Assembly (NCBI GenBank): GCA_013339895.1
Contig: JABACO010000024.1
Coordinates: forward strand, 124,001-188,000
Direction of reading: 5' to 3'
Length of the DNA: 64,000 bases
DNA from: Ephydatia muelleri
Taxonomy: Eukaryota > Porifera > Demospongiae > Spongillida > Spongillidae
Shown: one piece after another, positions 1 to 11,499 of the stretch
Numbering within the stretch: position 1 is the stretch's first letter
Layout of the letters: each line of letters begins with the position of its first letter
Program-made: the position numbers and the translations under genes
Notes under the pieces: model-generated
The model's database searches: none
What the model was told of the DNA's origin: nothing
Seen by the model: only the letters and a program-made list of their open reading frames with translations

Positions 1-79
1 TATAAGTGTCGGTGGCTTCAGTGGCACACCAGTGTTGCCCACCTTTGAATACATATGCCAGCTGCCTATTTATACCAAG

Positions 80-1990
80 CTACGCAATACTCTGGCTATG
101 ACTCGATCTTTGCTGTACCCCTTGATCCATTGGATTAAGTTGCAAACTGATGGTTTTGATGGTGCACACCATATCCACGTCTGCCTCTCCTTCCTCTGCA
201 TCAAATATGCCATCTGGACCTACTGGAAGACGACTAAGAGCATCCGCATTGCCATGCTCTGCTGACTTCCGGTATTCAATAGTGTAGTGGTATTGGCCTA
301 GCATCAGAGCCCAACAAGCAAGTCTGTATGCTGCCAGAGCTGGTGTTGCCTTTGCTGGCCCAAAAAGAGCAAGAAGAGGAATGTGGTCTGTTATGAGGAT
401 GAAAGGTCGACCATACAAGAACTGGTGAAATTTCCTCAGCGAAAAAACAATGGCTAGAGCCTCCTTTTGGATCTGGCTGTATCCCTGTTGTGTGGTTGTG
501 AGTGTCTTGGAAGCATTGGCAATTGGACATTCCCCACCATCACTATACCGATGAAATAAGACAGCTCCCACTCCAACCTCAGAAGCATCACATGAGATCC
601 CAATGGGAAGGGAGAGATCAAAGTGAGCCAGCACAGTGTCCGCACACAGGAGATCTTTCAGCTTCTTGAATACCTCTACTTGTTCCGTGCCCCAAGTCCA
701 GGGTACTCCTTTCTTAGTGAGGCGATGGAGTGGCTCAGTTACTGAAGCTAGGTTTGGTAGAAACTTGCTGTAGAATTGCACTGAGCCCAAGAAAGAGCAA
801 AGGCTGGACACGTTTTCAGGAGGTGACTGCATCTACCTTATGACCTTTGGATATTCCCTGCTGTGAAAGGATGTGGCCAAGGTATTCAACGGATGGTTGG
901 GCAAACAAACATTTCTCCAGACGACATCGCAGACCCTTTTCTTCCAAGCGTTTTAGAAGTGATTTGAGGTTCTGGCAATGTTCTGCAGCCGTAGTCCCAC
1001 AGACCAGAATGTCATCCATATATACTACGACCCCTTTGAGGTCACTGGTAAGCCTGTCCATAATTTCCTGAAAATATCCAGGTGCTGAGCTGATGCCAAA
1101 CGGTAAGTGCATCTGAAGAAGTACCCCACGATTGGTACTAAGGGCCAGCCTCCTCTGACTCTCAGCATAATCTGGTTTTAGGCATCTAAAAGATCAATTT
1201 TGGTGAATCCATAGCCACCACCCAGCTTCTGCATCAAGTCCTCTGGGCGTGGTATAGGGTGGCGATGTGGTTCCAGCTGTGGGTTCACTGTCACTGAATA
1301 GACCCCACATACTCGAAGTTTTGCTGTGGTTTGACCTGGAAGGGTGACTTTTCTGATAGGGACCACAAGAGTGCCATAATTATTAAACTGGACAGACTGC
1401 CACACACCCCTTGCAATCCCTGCATCATATGCTGTGCTGAGGTCTTCTTGAATGGCTAAAGGAACCACTCGTGGCTTGCAGAAAACTGGCTTTGCATCTG
1501 CCTTGAACATGACATCAAGCTCAAAATCCTTAAGGCAGCCTAGTTTTGCCTTGAACAGATTAGGGAATTCCTGACATAGCTGTCTGCATGCTTCTTATAG
1601 AGCCACATCTGGCTTGAGCTCCTGTGAAATTGGCCGAACTGGACAGATGTTCTGCTTGATGTTGACAGGTAGACCCATCAGGGCTGAGACAATGATGCCT
1701 AGTTTGATGATGACATCACGCCCCAGCAGTTGAGACGAGAACCTTGGTGACAGTGAATGTAAGAGGCGTGCTGGAACTTGTGCTGTCCTGGAGTACCACT
1801 GGAATGCTGAAAACTCCCAATGCTGGAAGGGGGTGTCCATTTGCGACTTTATATCAACTTGTGGTTTGTGAGAGCCTTGGTTTCCCCAACTCCTTCCAAG
1901 TTTCTTCAGCACAGAAATTGTCCCCTGCACCAGTATCTACTTTAAAGGTAAACATGTTGCTGTTCACCTGAATGATCTGCTGTATCTGAG
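80..1990 (-). pseudogene. gypsy pol remnant: protease, RT, RNase H
   Basis: The protease region keeps LLGRDVIIKLG (about 1715), the flap/second-half motif of retroviral-type aspartic proteases. The RT N-terminal half lies at 1510-1178 and ends GFTKIDLLDA, followed by an in-frame stop. The palm continues at 1112-816 with the catalytic YMDD box and YLGHILSQQG. The RT thumb/connection and RNase H follow at 832-80 with ISCDASEVGVGAVLF, ITDHIPLLALF and NADALSRLP. The family encodes one continuous pol; here at least two frame changes and a stop separate the pieces. No integrase is seen before the window edge. Confidence 0.85.
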
Positions 1991-2049
1991 GGACTGCCTT
2001 GATCTGTCTGAATTCGGTGCTTGATAATCTTCACCTGCTGCTGATTCCT

Positions 2050-2866
2050 TTTCTTTTGTAGACATACTGACTGAAGATGGCCAGTTTTGTGACTAAGATT
2101 GCACGTTGAATCCTAATAAGGGCATTCGACCGCTTTATGGTCATTTCTTCCGCACCGTGGGCAGGTACCCTTGGGGAAATCCCGAGGGGTGTGGCCTTTC
2201 TGACCCTGCTGTTTCTGCCTTTGGGGAGTCTGGATCTGGTGAATAAACTGGATTTAGACCAGTACACCGTTTCTCACCTTAGCGGCCTCCTCTGTTTCCA
2301 CTGCGACTGCTATGGCTCTGGCGAAGGTAAGTTCGTTATCCTTGATCTTGAATAGGGACTTGAGGACTGCCTCGTAGCACATGAATCGCGTGCGCACAGC
2401 CTCATTCAGCGGATCGCGGATTGAAGGGAAATCACAAGTGACGGAGTCTTGACGGATGTGTGCGGCCAGCTCTTGAACCGTCTCACCCGGCTTGAACCCT
2501 CGATCTGCTCCAGGCTGAGCTCGTTGACACTTTCGGGTGGATTCTGCTGAGAGGCGAGATTGCTTAGAAGCTTGTTAGGTAACTCGCGACTGGGTGGTCA
2601 GGAACACTTGAGCTCTCTTCTCAACGGGAACCGAGTTAGCTCCCAGGAAAGTATGGAATCTTGCCCAAGAGTCCGTTCAAAGCTCTGCCGTGGCGTCGAA
2701 GGGAACGAAGCTGGGAATCGTCAGCTGTGGCTGCTAATGTCGGTACTGAAGATGACTCCTGCTTCACTGCCCCGCTGGTGAATGCAGCGATCAGAACCCC
2801 AGTCTGCTTCCTTTGCGCTTCCAACTGTTGCTGCAACAACTCGATCAACTTTGCTGTCTCCGCCAT
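2050..2866 (-). pseudogene. gypsy gag remnant with two zinc knuckles
   Basis: The gag N-terminus begins with ATG at 2866 and opens MAETAKLIELLQQQLEAQRK, a leucine/glutamine-rich coiled-coil-like start common in this gypsy group. The frame is lost in the capsid part (about 2640-2170). Downstream, near 2163-2055, lie two zinc-knuckle arrays. The first is intact, CPRCGRNDHKAVEC (CX2CX4HX4C), and is followed by an in-frame stop. The second reads CNLSHKTGHLQSVC, with the second cysteine changed to serine. Gag packages the element RNA. This copy cannot make a full protein. Confidence 0.75.
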
Positions 2867-3012
2867 ACTACCAGGATCCTGCCGACTACGCCACTAAATC
2901 CTGTTGTGTTTTTGACACACAAGGATTCGAAATTAAGATTAAGTCTAGGTAGAAGCGCAGCTCACAATGTAGCGAATCAATGCAAGAGCATGAACATGAA
3001 ATACATACATAT

Positions 3013-3655
3013 GGGTCAGTTTCCGAGAAAATGAAAAGTGGCTATGTATATAAAAAGTTATAAAAATGCTTCACGTTTGAATCGCTAAAACTCCGTAAAG
3101 GTTTAAGCTATCAACTTCCTATTTCGAACTCTTCTTGCCAAACCACTTCTCTCTACGAAATTCTATTTTGGTGTCTTACCCTTGCTCCTTGCCGACGTTA
3201 CAATGCACAGTACCCCGAGGGGTTCAAAATCCAGGTAGCTCCCTGCAGGAATGTCCAAATCACTTCAAAATCGATATGCACGTAAAGGAGTCCTGTCACT
3301 ATTGATTTCTGCAGATCGTTGATTTTTACCTTATTCGTAATGGAGATACAGCAATGCAAAGTGAAGTCCACGTTTCCCGCTCGAATCGCGCCTTTCTCAG
3401 TGAGAATGGAAGCGGTTCAAGGACTGAGAAAGGCGCGATTCGAGCGGGAAACGGGGTACTTGCATTGTAACATCGACAAGGAGCAAGGGTAAGACACCAA
3501 AATCGAATTTCGTAGAGAGAAGTGGTGTGGCAAGAAGTGTTCGAAACAAGAAGTTGATAGCTTAAACCTTTACGGAGTTTTAGCGATTCAAACGTGAAGC
3601 ATTTTTAAAACTTTTTATATATATAGCCACTTTTCATTTTCTCGGAAACTGACCC
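3013..3655. repeat. Fold-back element, long family, copy 1
   Basis: The segment begins GGGTCAGTTTCCGAGAAAAT and ends with the reverse complement (ATTTTCTCGGAAACTGACCC). The arms pair far inwards: 3045-3130 mirrors 3538-3620 and 3380-3415 mirrors 3416-3455, around a central palindrome near 3415. The right arm lacks about 150 bp present in the related copy at 26168-26965. AT-rich ATAT flanks both ends, as it does that copy, and could be a target duplication. No coding capacity is seen. Confidence 0.8.
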
Positions 3656-3714
3656 ATATATATGTTATATTTATACTTCCTACGTCTTTGAAGGAATTTA
3701 GAATCAAAACTTAC

Positions 3715-3816
3715 ATTTGACCTTGCTATTTCCACATCAGCACCACCTTCCAACAATGCTTGTACTACATCCATATGACCTTTTTCACAAGCCATATACA
3801 GCGGAGTTGCATTGAT
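3715..3816 (-). CDS. Ankyrin exon, IN type (block A)
   Basis: The 102-bp exon encodes 34 residues starting INATPLYMACEKGHMDVV and ending GGADVEIARSN, a good ankyrin repeat (TPL at the first helix, GADV at the turn). The acceptor is TTACCAG at its right edge and the donor GTAAGT at its left edge, both phase 0. It is near-identical to the exons at 10305, 33395 and 58827. It is the last ankyrin exon seen in the transcript direction. Confidence 0.8.
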
Positions 3817-4820
3817 CTGGTAAGGATTGAAAAAAATAAACAGAAATGACATGCCTCATTGTCAGATAAGCACCCCAATGCACATGTATAGTAATATGCA
3901 GGAAAGAAATGGCTGAGCGAAACATGAGAAGTCAAGAGAGAGGAGGAGAGAGTGAGGTGTGGAAAGTTAAGGAGGAGAGAAGTAAGAAAAGGAAAGGAAG
4001 GGATCTTACCTCAGCAAATATTGGTGCAACTTATACATAAATGTGATAGAATTCAGTGAGTAGTTATAGGGAACTCTATATGCATTTACAGTAATAGCAT
4101 AGATGGATAGACAAATGATCATGCCATCATTCATGATTTCCACACTGAACTGGAATATAAGGTTGCATATTAATATCAAACCCTGACGGATTGCATTTCA
4201 TTCATTGGAAATTTGGATGTGCAGAAATTCTCGTGGGCACCCTGAGGTTCAACATGGCTTCTTGTGCATAGTTCGCATTTAGAAATGTAATAATTTGCAA
4301 ATCTCTTTGGATCTATCAACTGTTAACTATGCGGTAATTTGACAGTGGAGTCAGTAGAGGAAAAAAAGCTTAAGAAGAAAGTAGCATAGTTACGAAAATT
4401 TGGCACCGTTTCTGGAACAGCAGGCTATTTTGTAAAGATCTTCATTACAATGTCCTATATATACTACCATATCTGTTCTGAATTATCTTCCCAATAAGTA
4501 CAGAAATTTGCTTCACCCCGTAATACAATTTTGATCAAGGTAGACCTACATTATCAAAAAGTCGTCAATAAGAATTTAATGATTACATTCCCTATTCTCT
4601 TCCCCTGCGCATTGCAGCAGTACCATAGCAGCAAGAACCCTTGCCAGCCACAGGTCAGAATCATTATGTCCATCCCATGGGTTGGTAGTAAAAAATAATT
4701 TCTCGCTCCTGTCACTTTAAAGGCATAACTGTGTCTCATGGGAAAGCAAAGTTATGCTCACTTATATTTTGTCTTTGACAAATATACATGTAGTGCTGAA
4801 AATGCATGTATGGTACCTAC

Positions 4821-4919
4821 CTTACTGGTCTGATTGACATTAGCTCCGGCTCCTACTAATGCCTTCACAATGTCAAAATGTCCATTAGAACATGCTATGT
4901 ACAATGGACCCTGACCATC
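4821..4919 (-). CDS. Ankyrin exon, Q type (block A)
   Basis: This 99-bp exon encodes DGQGPLYIACSNGHFDIV through GAGANVNQTSK, one 33-residue ankyrin repeat. It is bounded by TTGCAG and GTAGGT, phase 0 at both ends. At protein level it matches the block B exon at 34437-34535 exactly by my reading. The usual TPL is GPL, a mild departure. About 1 kb of intron separates it from the IN exon, almost the same spacing as in block B. Confidence 0.8.
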
Positions 4920-5309
4920 CTGCAACACAAATATCATTATGATCAGAGGCTGGACAAAGTGGAGAATATTTCATATGACATTTGTAACATAACTGTACAA
5001 AGGGAGGTAAAATGTGGTGGGTAAGATGACAATTGGGCGGGAAGGGATGAGGGGAGAGAGACAGAGAAAAGGATGCAGAACAGGCAATTAGTAGATTTCT
5101 TAATTTCATAACAGAGCATAAAACACTAGCTAACAACAGCTACTCTTGTAGAGCATCAAAAGCATTGACATGTAAGGTAATGGCCATTTAAAAACACTTC
5201 CTTATTTAATACTAAATTTGAGTTCACACTGTTTATTTGTCACTCCAGAACTATGCCACAAAATAAATTCAAGCCTCATTGCAAATGAAATCAGTGCAAA
5301 TCTTACAAC

Positions 5310-5450
5310 ATGGCAGTGGAGAACTATGGAGCCTGGGGACCAGGCGTATTGAGGACCTTCTTACAAGTGGCTACTCCGTTAGATAATCATGGTAATCCCC
5401 CCCAAGTCCAAGGTAGTAGCAGAGCTTGTTATTGGTTACAGCTAACCCTT
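5310..5450 (+). mobile_element. LINE reverse-transcriptase tail fragment (block A copy)
   Basis: The reading frame AVENYGAWGPGVLRTFLQVA resembles the C-terminal tail of non-LTR retrotransposon polymerases common in marine invertebrates (AVE.YG.WG..A...F..LA). A run of C near 5398 shifts the frame. A longer-reading homologue lies at 35482-35644, so the fragment was present before the block A/B duplication. Family identity is from motif memory and is uncertain. Confidence 0.4.
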
Positions 5451-5742
5451 GATCAATTGTGGTCCGCACCTATCTTTAAACACCGATTCAAGAAAAGATA
5501 CTGTTTAAGCAGTTGTTTTGTGTCTGTATTGCATTTATGTATTTGTTGTCAACTTATTTATGTACATGTGTATATTAATTGTTATTTCTACGTTTCTAAT
5601 AAAATGATAATAATACACATTACTCACAGAATACCTATTAATTCCAAATACCAACAGACTCGATTTGTATGTACAATTTCTTCTTTAAATGGCAAGGGAT
5701 TTGTGGGTATGTACATTTAAAATACTGTTTAAAAGAATATAC

Positions 5743-5839
5743 ATCATTGGTCTGAGAAGTGTTAGCCCCAGCTTCAATGAGCATCTTTCTATGTTCAGAT
5801 ATCCATTACACATTGCTATTATAATGGATTGCAACCACT
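5743..5839 (-). pseudogene. Decayed ankyrin exon
   Basis: The acceptor TAGTACAG and a donor-like GTATAT flank 97 bp that align with Q/Y-type ankyrin exons (IAMCNGYLNI in one frame, GANTSQTND in another). Two bases are missing relative to 99 bp, so the repeat is frameshifted. In block B the matching position has no such exon, and the 35645-37959 LTR element lies next to it. It is probably skipped or dead. Confidence 0.55.
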
Positions 5840-6422
5840 CTGTACTACAAATACCTTCACAATGAAGCCCATTAAGCTGTACTGTGCACTTCACACATGC
5901 ATGAAACACACACAACACATGCACAATCACAATCACAATTATACACACACCTCCATGTAGAACAAAACCACACCCACTGATGCATGCATAGTTTGAGACA
6001 GACATAATGAGACACTGCACACTAAATAATGTGATTACATTTGCATCATTATCATGAGACGTTCATTAACAATGGTAAAGTAGGAGAATCCTTATCAGTA
6101 GGCTATTAAAACAAACCTAGTTCAATGTTGTGAAGGCAATAGCTCTTATCCCTATTATATTTTCATCTCATAGTTTGTTCACTTTGAAGAAACCATTTGA
6201 TCAAATTAAAATTGCAAATCACAATTTCTGTATCATGCAATCACATTTCTAAATATGTTACAATGTTTGTTGGGATGAAAGGTAGAATTTGTATGGTCCA
6301 AAACTGCACATATTTGATTTACAACAAAGGATTATGGATTTGTGCAAGACTCTGTTCACTGCATGCATTGCTGGCTATGCTGTCATACACATTTATATGT
6401 ACGATTATGACACTGTACCAAC

Positions 6423-6521
6423 CTTTTCTGGTTGATTGACATTAGCTCCACCTTCAATTAGTCTTTTCACAATATCAAGCTGTCCTTTAGAACTTGCTGT
6501 ATACAATGGATTTCGGTAATC
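6423..6521 (-). CDS. Ankyrin exon, Y type (block A)
   Basis: This 99-bp phase-0 exon encodes DYRNPLYTASSKGQLDIVKR to GGANVNQPEK, one ankyrin repeat. The splice acceptor is TTGCAG at the right edge and the donor GTTGGT at the left edge. The paralogue in block B (38346-38444) differs by a few residues (S for N, QGE for EGG). It lies between the K-type end repeat and the Q-type exon. Confidence 0.8.
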
Positions 6522-7639
6522 CTGCAATACAAATCTCATTGTAACCAGAGGTTGAACTAATACAGTACAGTTTATGACTTTAAATATGGCAACTGCAACA
6601 TATTTGTACAAATGGATAGCAGTTAGTTGAGGAGGAAGGGTAGATTTAAACAGAGGCATGGGAAAACAGAGTAGTCCCAAAACAAATTACTACTGGAAGG
6701 GCACTGAATATGGACAGAGCTCCTACCAACAACTGTTATTTGTCTAAAGAAGCATTGAAAAACAGAAGTTTGTTGCATTAGCCACTTGGAAAACTTTCTG
6801 ATTTAGTCAAGTGCACTGAATCCTTCTGCCCTATGTTACGGATGCAACAGTGATGATTTTTGTGTTTGTTCTCCTGTGCATGCATATTACTGTGATGATA
6901 AATGATTCATCATCAACATTACACAAAACGTTGATTATGAATTAACCCCTGTTCATACTAGCTCAAGGTTATGGGGCACAATTTTAACAGCAGCTGACTC
7001 CCAGTGCTAATTAGGACAAGGAGAACTTTGAACACATGCTGAGGACATTAAGCAACAGGATGAGGCCAATTGATAGCAGTACTACTTTCACATACACTCA
7101 GTGCTACAGAATAAATAGAAGTTAATTCTAGAGTAGTGGCAATCCTGAAACAAAAACTACCCCAAATGTTTGTGCCTGTGTCATCGCGCGCAGATTGTCA
7201 ATACCGGCGCAAATGTGTAAGCAAGTACTTCTGTTGTTCATGCATTCATGATTGATGCTATACATAATTATCTTTCAACAGAACGTAATCCGGCTTTTTG
7301 CTAAATGCGGAGACCAAGCAAAACACTTGCTCTTCCTTTTTATATGCATTTGTATTTGTAGATGGCTTTTTGAAGAACTAACCCTGAGAAAAGTGCATGG
7401 GATGGTGCACGTATACGTAAAAGCTGCATGGATAGAAAGTAGAAGCGGTACAACTGTAGTACCGGTAGCCAGAAATAGACGTTACCGTCCACTCTCCGTC
7501 CACAGATGGACCTTTGTTATTGATTTCAACGGTATCCGCCTACATCCGTGAGACGGGTAAGATCATGTGATGAGACGTTACCGTCACAATGTAATGGTTT
7601 CGCTGTGTGGATTTGTAACCTCCAAAAGACGTGTCAGGA

Positions 7640-7790
7640 TTATGGGCATGGTCACCCAACTAGGGTTCTGCATTGAAACTGACCATAAACCCCTATCTAG
7701 TCCCTCTTCTCTCTTCAAAACATCTGGACAACTACCTCCACGCATACTACGGTTCCAAATAAGACTGATGAGTTTTTTTTTAGAGAGCAG
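7640..7790 (+). mobile_element. gypsy RNase H fragment
   Basis: The plus-strand frame reads LGFCIETDHKPLSSPSS and SGQLPPRILRFQIRLMSF, which matches the RNase H/connection region of gypsy pol (TDHKPL followed by LPPRI.RFR.RLM.F). The similarity starts and stops abruptly, and neither RT nor integrase adjoins. It is a small isolated pol fragment, in the intron between the K- and Y-type ankyrin exons. The source family looks different from the integrase fragment at 8.8 kb. Confidence 0.6.
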
Positions 7791-8233
7791 CAGCCTGTGG
7801 TTGAGATTCTGCAGCAGTGGATAGCATATCAACAAAAGCCACCCATGCTTGCACCTTAGCCTCAAGATACATTGCATTAATAGACAAACACTCTAGCTTG
7901 AGGAAATGTAGCATAAAAAGATAAGTTCTCTAATATAATATCTTTTAAAGTTTTGTTAAATGAAAAAAACCTGACACACATAATACAGTCTTGGGATTAA
8001 ATTGTCCAGTTCAGAATACTGTTAATACATTAAAAACATTATCTAAACCCTTTACACAAGACAGATGAATGTTATCCACTCTTACCACCGCATATGCATT
8101 CTATTAGTATGATTAATTACTATTGCATTGACTTTTCAAAATCTTCACATATTGTTCAAACAAATGTCTCCATATTATTAAAAAATCTTCTATTGTATCA
8201 TTGTTTACCATGTTCACAGAGAGTGCACGTCAC

Positions 8234-8299
8234 CTTCAATATTTCGATAATCAGTTCATGCTGTCTTTCCACTGATATGTCCAGAGCTGTTTTCCCATC
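8234..8299 (-). CDS. Ankyrin exon, short K type (block A)
   Basis: The 66-bp phase-0 exon encodes DGKTALDISVERQHELII plus EILK, the first two thirds of an ankyrin repeat. Such shortened repeats usually cap an ankyrin stack. Its acceptor is TTCTCAG and its donor GTGACG. Block B has the same exon at 46917-46982. If each cap ends a stack, blocks A and B could encode separate proteins or separate stacks of one protein. Confidence 0.75.
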
Positions 8300-8764
8300 C
8301 TGAGAATTGTAAATGTCATGTTCATTATCATGTGGGAATGGTGTCAACTCAATTTTGGTGGTTGAGGCAATAATTGATTAGGGAGAGATTCAGCCTCAGT
8401 TGCTCATGTATTTTAGTTTATTTTTCATACAACATGCAACGAATGCAGTTGCAATATAGCATTTCATTTCATGTTCACAAATATGAATGGTGTACAAGCA
8501 CATAACATATTAAGTGAACGTAAATCACGGAAGGCACTCTTCCAGCCAATTCTGAAGCTATTGAAATTTTCATTCAAAAAAAACGTTATGGTCGAGGAAT
8601 ATTCCGCGACTGGGGACGAGGATGGGCATTATTCTTTACAACCGTGCAGTTTTGCGACATGAAACAACAAAAGTAGACATTTTCTTCTTGTTGTTCTATT
8701 AAAATAACTAGCTAAACGATCCGCTCATCAGGAGTAAGAATAAAGTCATTAGCACGGGGTGTAG

Positions 8765-9700
8765 TTTGGTGGCCTGGCATGGATATGGAGCTTGAGTCAA
8801 GGGTAAAAACTTGTGAGGCACATCAAGTGCAGCGGACTGAACTTTTAATTATTTATGTGGTAATGGGGGATTTCCTTTACGCTCTATTGTTGTGTTGTGC
8901 GCGCGGGCCAAAGGTGCCCTGCGGTGAACGCAATGGGGGCGCTTTTGTCTGTGCAGCATTACTGTGTTAACTTATACGTATAGCTAGTGGATTGAGTTGT
9001 GTAGTAAGGTATTGTTGCGCAGTGGTGCATTAAAGTTGCCGTGTCCCTGTCTCTGAGGATGTATTACGCATGGAGCGTGCAATCAGTCCTTCACAGAAGA
9101 CAACTGGAAGGTACCACCAAAGGCACCTTTACATTCTTAGAGTGGCCAACAAATCCATGGTCTTGGCTTCACATAGATTTCACTGGTCCATTCCTTGGAA
9201 TAACATTCTTTATTACGGTCAATACCCATTCCGAGTGGTTGGAGGTCACCCCAGTCGTTTCTACTTCTTATTGGCCGGCTGTTCGAGTGTTAAGACACTT
9301 ATATTCAACACATGGAATTCCAGAGGTGATAGTGTCAGACAATGGCACAGAACCTACCAGTGTAGAGTATCATACCTTATGAAATGCAATGGTATTAGAC
9401 ATATCCGCTGTGCCTGTACATCAAGCAATGGACTAGCTGAAAGGGCAGTTCAAAACTTCAAAGAAGCCATGAAAAAGATAAAGGGTAACATTGATGTCCG
9501 TATTGCATGATTTCTCTACCGATACACAGTCACACCACTATCGACCACAGGCCAGTCCCCCAGCACAATTACTTTTGAAACGTAAACCCAGATCAGCATT
9601 GGACCTAATGGGTACAAATGTTGGTTTCAAAATAATTAAGAATGCCAGAAAATGTATCATGATACAGGAATTAAGGTTTGCTCATTGTTAAGTACTACAG
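8765..9700 (+). pseudogene. gypsy integrase fragment, interrupted
   Basis: The start (WPGMDMELESR, the H2C2-side motif, 8773-8825) and the later part (WPTNPWSWLHIDFTGPFLG with the first catalytic Asp, then VIVSDNGTEPTS with the second) match the better copy at 50714-51330. About 270 bp of unrelated DNA (roughly 8830-9098) separates them. Frameshifts follow near 9340 and 9510. The third catalytic region, SSNGLAERAVQNFKEA, is present at about 9420-9465 in another frame. The copy lacks RT and RNase H and is dead. Confidence 0.75.
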
Positions 9701-10304
9701 GTACTATTACCTGTTGGCATAATGTTTGGCCGAGAGTAAAATCCAAGATGTGTCTTAACCTGCTGTATGATTGAGGAATTGATTGGAAACAGTGTCATCT
9801 CGGAATGAAGTTGAGACAGCAGAAAGAGGCTTATGATAAAAAAGTGAGGAGTTCTCAGTTTACACTGTATATACAATATTTGATTGCAGTATTTACACAG
9901 TGCTCGTTTCTGTGTAAACTGCCCTTAAGAACAAACTGTTGCAAAAGAGGGACTATCACAGAGAATACATGTCCCACAAAGATGTTCTATGTGGTATATG
10001 ATTTGCTATTTATTGTAAAAGTTTGGTTCAAATTGTATTTTTATAGTTTTGGATACCTCATTTATTCATTACAGATCCATGCCCAACCTCAGACATTTCT
10101 GTTGATCATATCTGCAGTCCTGCAACACTTTTTTTCCATTCAAATTGCATACAGCATCATGTCTATTGAGTTTCACACAAATTTTAATCACGTTTTGGCA
10201 GATACTCTAAATTGTTTACACACTACACTATGTATAAATCTGTACATAAGTAATGTATACATCTCCTATCATCAATCAAGGTAATTTAATGTCTCAAAAC
10301 TTAC

Positions 10305-10406
10305 ATTGGATCTTGCTATTTCCACATCAGCACCAACTTCCAACAATATTTGTACTACATCCATATGACCTTTTTCACAAGCCATATACAATGGAGTTGC
10401 ATTGAT
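10305..10406 (-). CDS. Ankyrin exon, IN type (block A, upstream copy)
   Basis: This 102-bp phase-0 exon encodes INATPLYMACEKGHMDVVQI to GADVEIARSN. The donor is GTAAGT and the acceptor CCAG. It is the first exon of the block A module in the transcript direction, and its downstream intron and 5' flank align with the block C exon at 58827-58928. Confidence 0.8.
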
Positions 10407-10748
10407 CTGGTAAGGATTGAAAGATGTAAACAAAAATGACACGCTTAATTGTCTGATAAACACCTCCATGCACATGTATAGTAATATGCAGGAAAGAAAT
10501 GGATGAGCAAACATGAGAAGTCATGAGTGGGGGGGGGGGGGGGTTGAAAAGTAAGGGAAAGACAAAAAAGGCAAAGGGGATCTTATCCGAGCAAGGTATG
10601 TGCAAGTATTGGTGCTACAAGATAATGACACTTAAACCGGCACTGGGTGGAGAACGTTGCAAATAAACATCACAGTAATAGCACACACACAAATGCAATC
10701 ATTCATTAATGAACAGCCAGATGGAGCACGTGTGCAACACTTCATTAA

Positions 10749-11465
10749 CACCGCGTCCGCGAGTAAAGTGGGTAAATTTAGGCCATATTTTGGGGAAGCA
10801 AAATAAATAAAAGGTCCGCTGATGAGTATTTTTCTTTTCAAAAACAGGAATTTGAAAGTACAACTCTTGGGACAACATTGGGTGCATTTTGTGAGAGATC
10901 ATTCAGCTTGCTCGATGCAACAAATGCGGCAATGTAAAAGTGGTCCATGCTGATGAAAACATATTTCATCATCATACAAAAACGGCAATAATCACATTGT
11001 ATACGCCAAGTTATGTTCGAATGTATTTTCAATCATATGCAATACATTTCTTTTACTGAATGTATGTGTTCTATCGTGCCTATAAAACTCTATACATTAC
11101 CGCGTGCAGTTTAAATTTGCTGCTTTTCATGCTGCATTGCGAGTCTGCATGTATATGTAATTTATATTTTCAAAGAAACCAAGAGCTGCATTGATATAGA
11201 TGGCTCATGTATGCTTTTGAATTTATAGTCAAGAAAGGGATGGGTACAAAGTGATAAAATGATAAGTGCAGTACCGCACTAGTTCATTTCAACTGTGTAT
11301 ACATCAAAACGGTGATAGTTGTAGCTCTTATAAATTATAATGTGAACATAGTGTAAAAGGTTACTCTACTTATTTTACAACTAGTACCTGTGATTCTATT
11401 GTTAGCGAATGTTTTAGGTTTTTACTTTCCCCTCAATTCTGACCCACTTTACTCGCGGACGCGGT
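10749..11465. mobile_element. 717-bp TIR element with perfect 24-bp TIRs
   Basis: The ends carry the inverted sequence ACCGCGTCCGCGAGTAAAGT plus GGGT (10750-10773, mirrored at 11442-11465). ATTAA flanks both ends (10744-10748 and 11466-11470). The homologous locus in block C (around 59830) reads cttcattaataatattt with a single ATTAA and no insert, so it serves as the empty site. No transposase frame is visible, so it is non-autonomous. The core target TTAA is compatible with piggyBac-like or other TTAA-targeting transposons, but the TIR sequence alone does not decide. Confidence 0.88.
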
Positions 11466-11499
11466 ATTAATAATATTTATTACACTGATCTCTTCCCCA

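Larger units (their letters stand above)
1..2898 (-). mobile_element. Degenerate Ty3/gypsy LTR retrotransposon, 5' part
   Basis: Read on the minus strand, the segment runs primer-binding site, gag, zinc knuckles, protease, reverse transcriptase, RNase H, which is the order of a Ty3/gypsy element. The putative PBS (TGGCGTAGTCGGCAGGAT, 2898 down to 2881) sits just before the gag ATG at 2866. RNase H ends near position 80, and any integrase and 3' LTR would lie left of the window. Stops and frameshifts break every domain, so it is a fossil. A 5' LTR must lie right of 2898, but without the partner LTR its limits cannot be set. Confidence 0.85.

Noticed and set aside
7252..7551. 99-codon plus frame
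   Set aside because: No recognisable domain; includes repeated cgttaccgtc strings suggesting repeat DNA rather than a gene.
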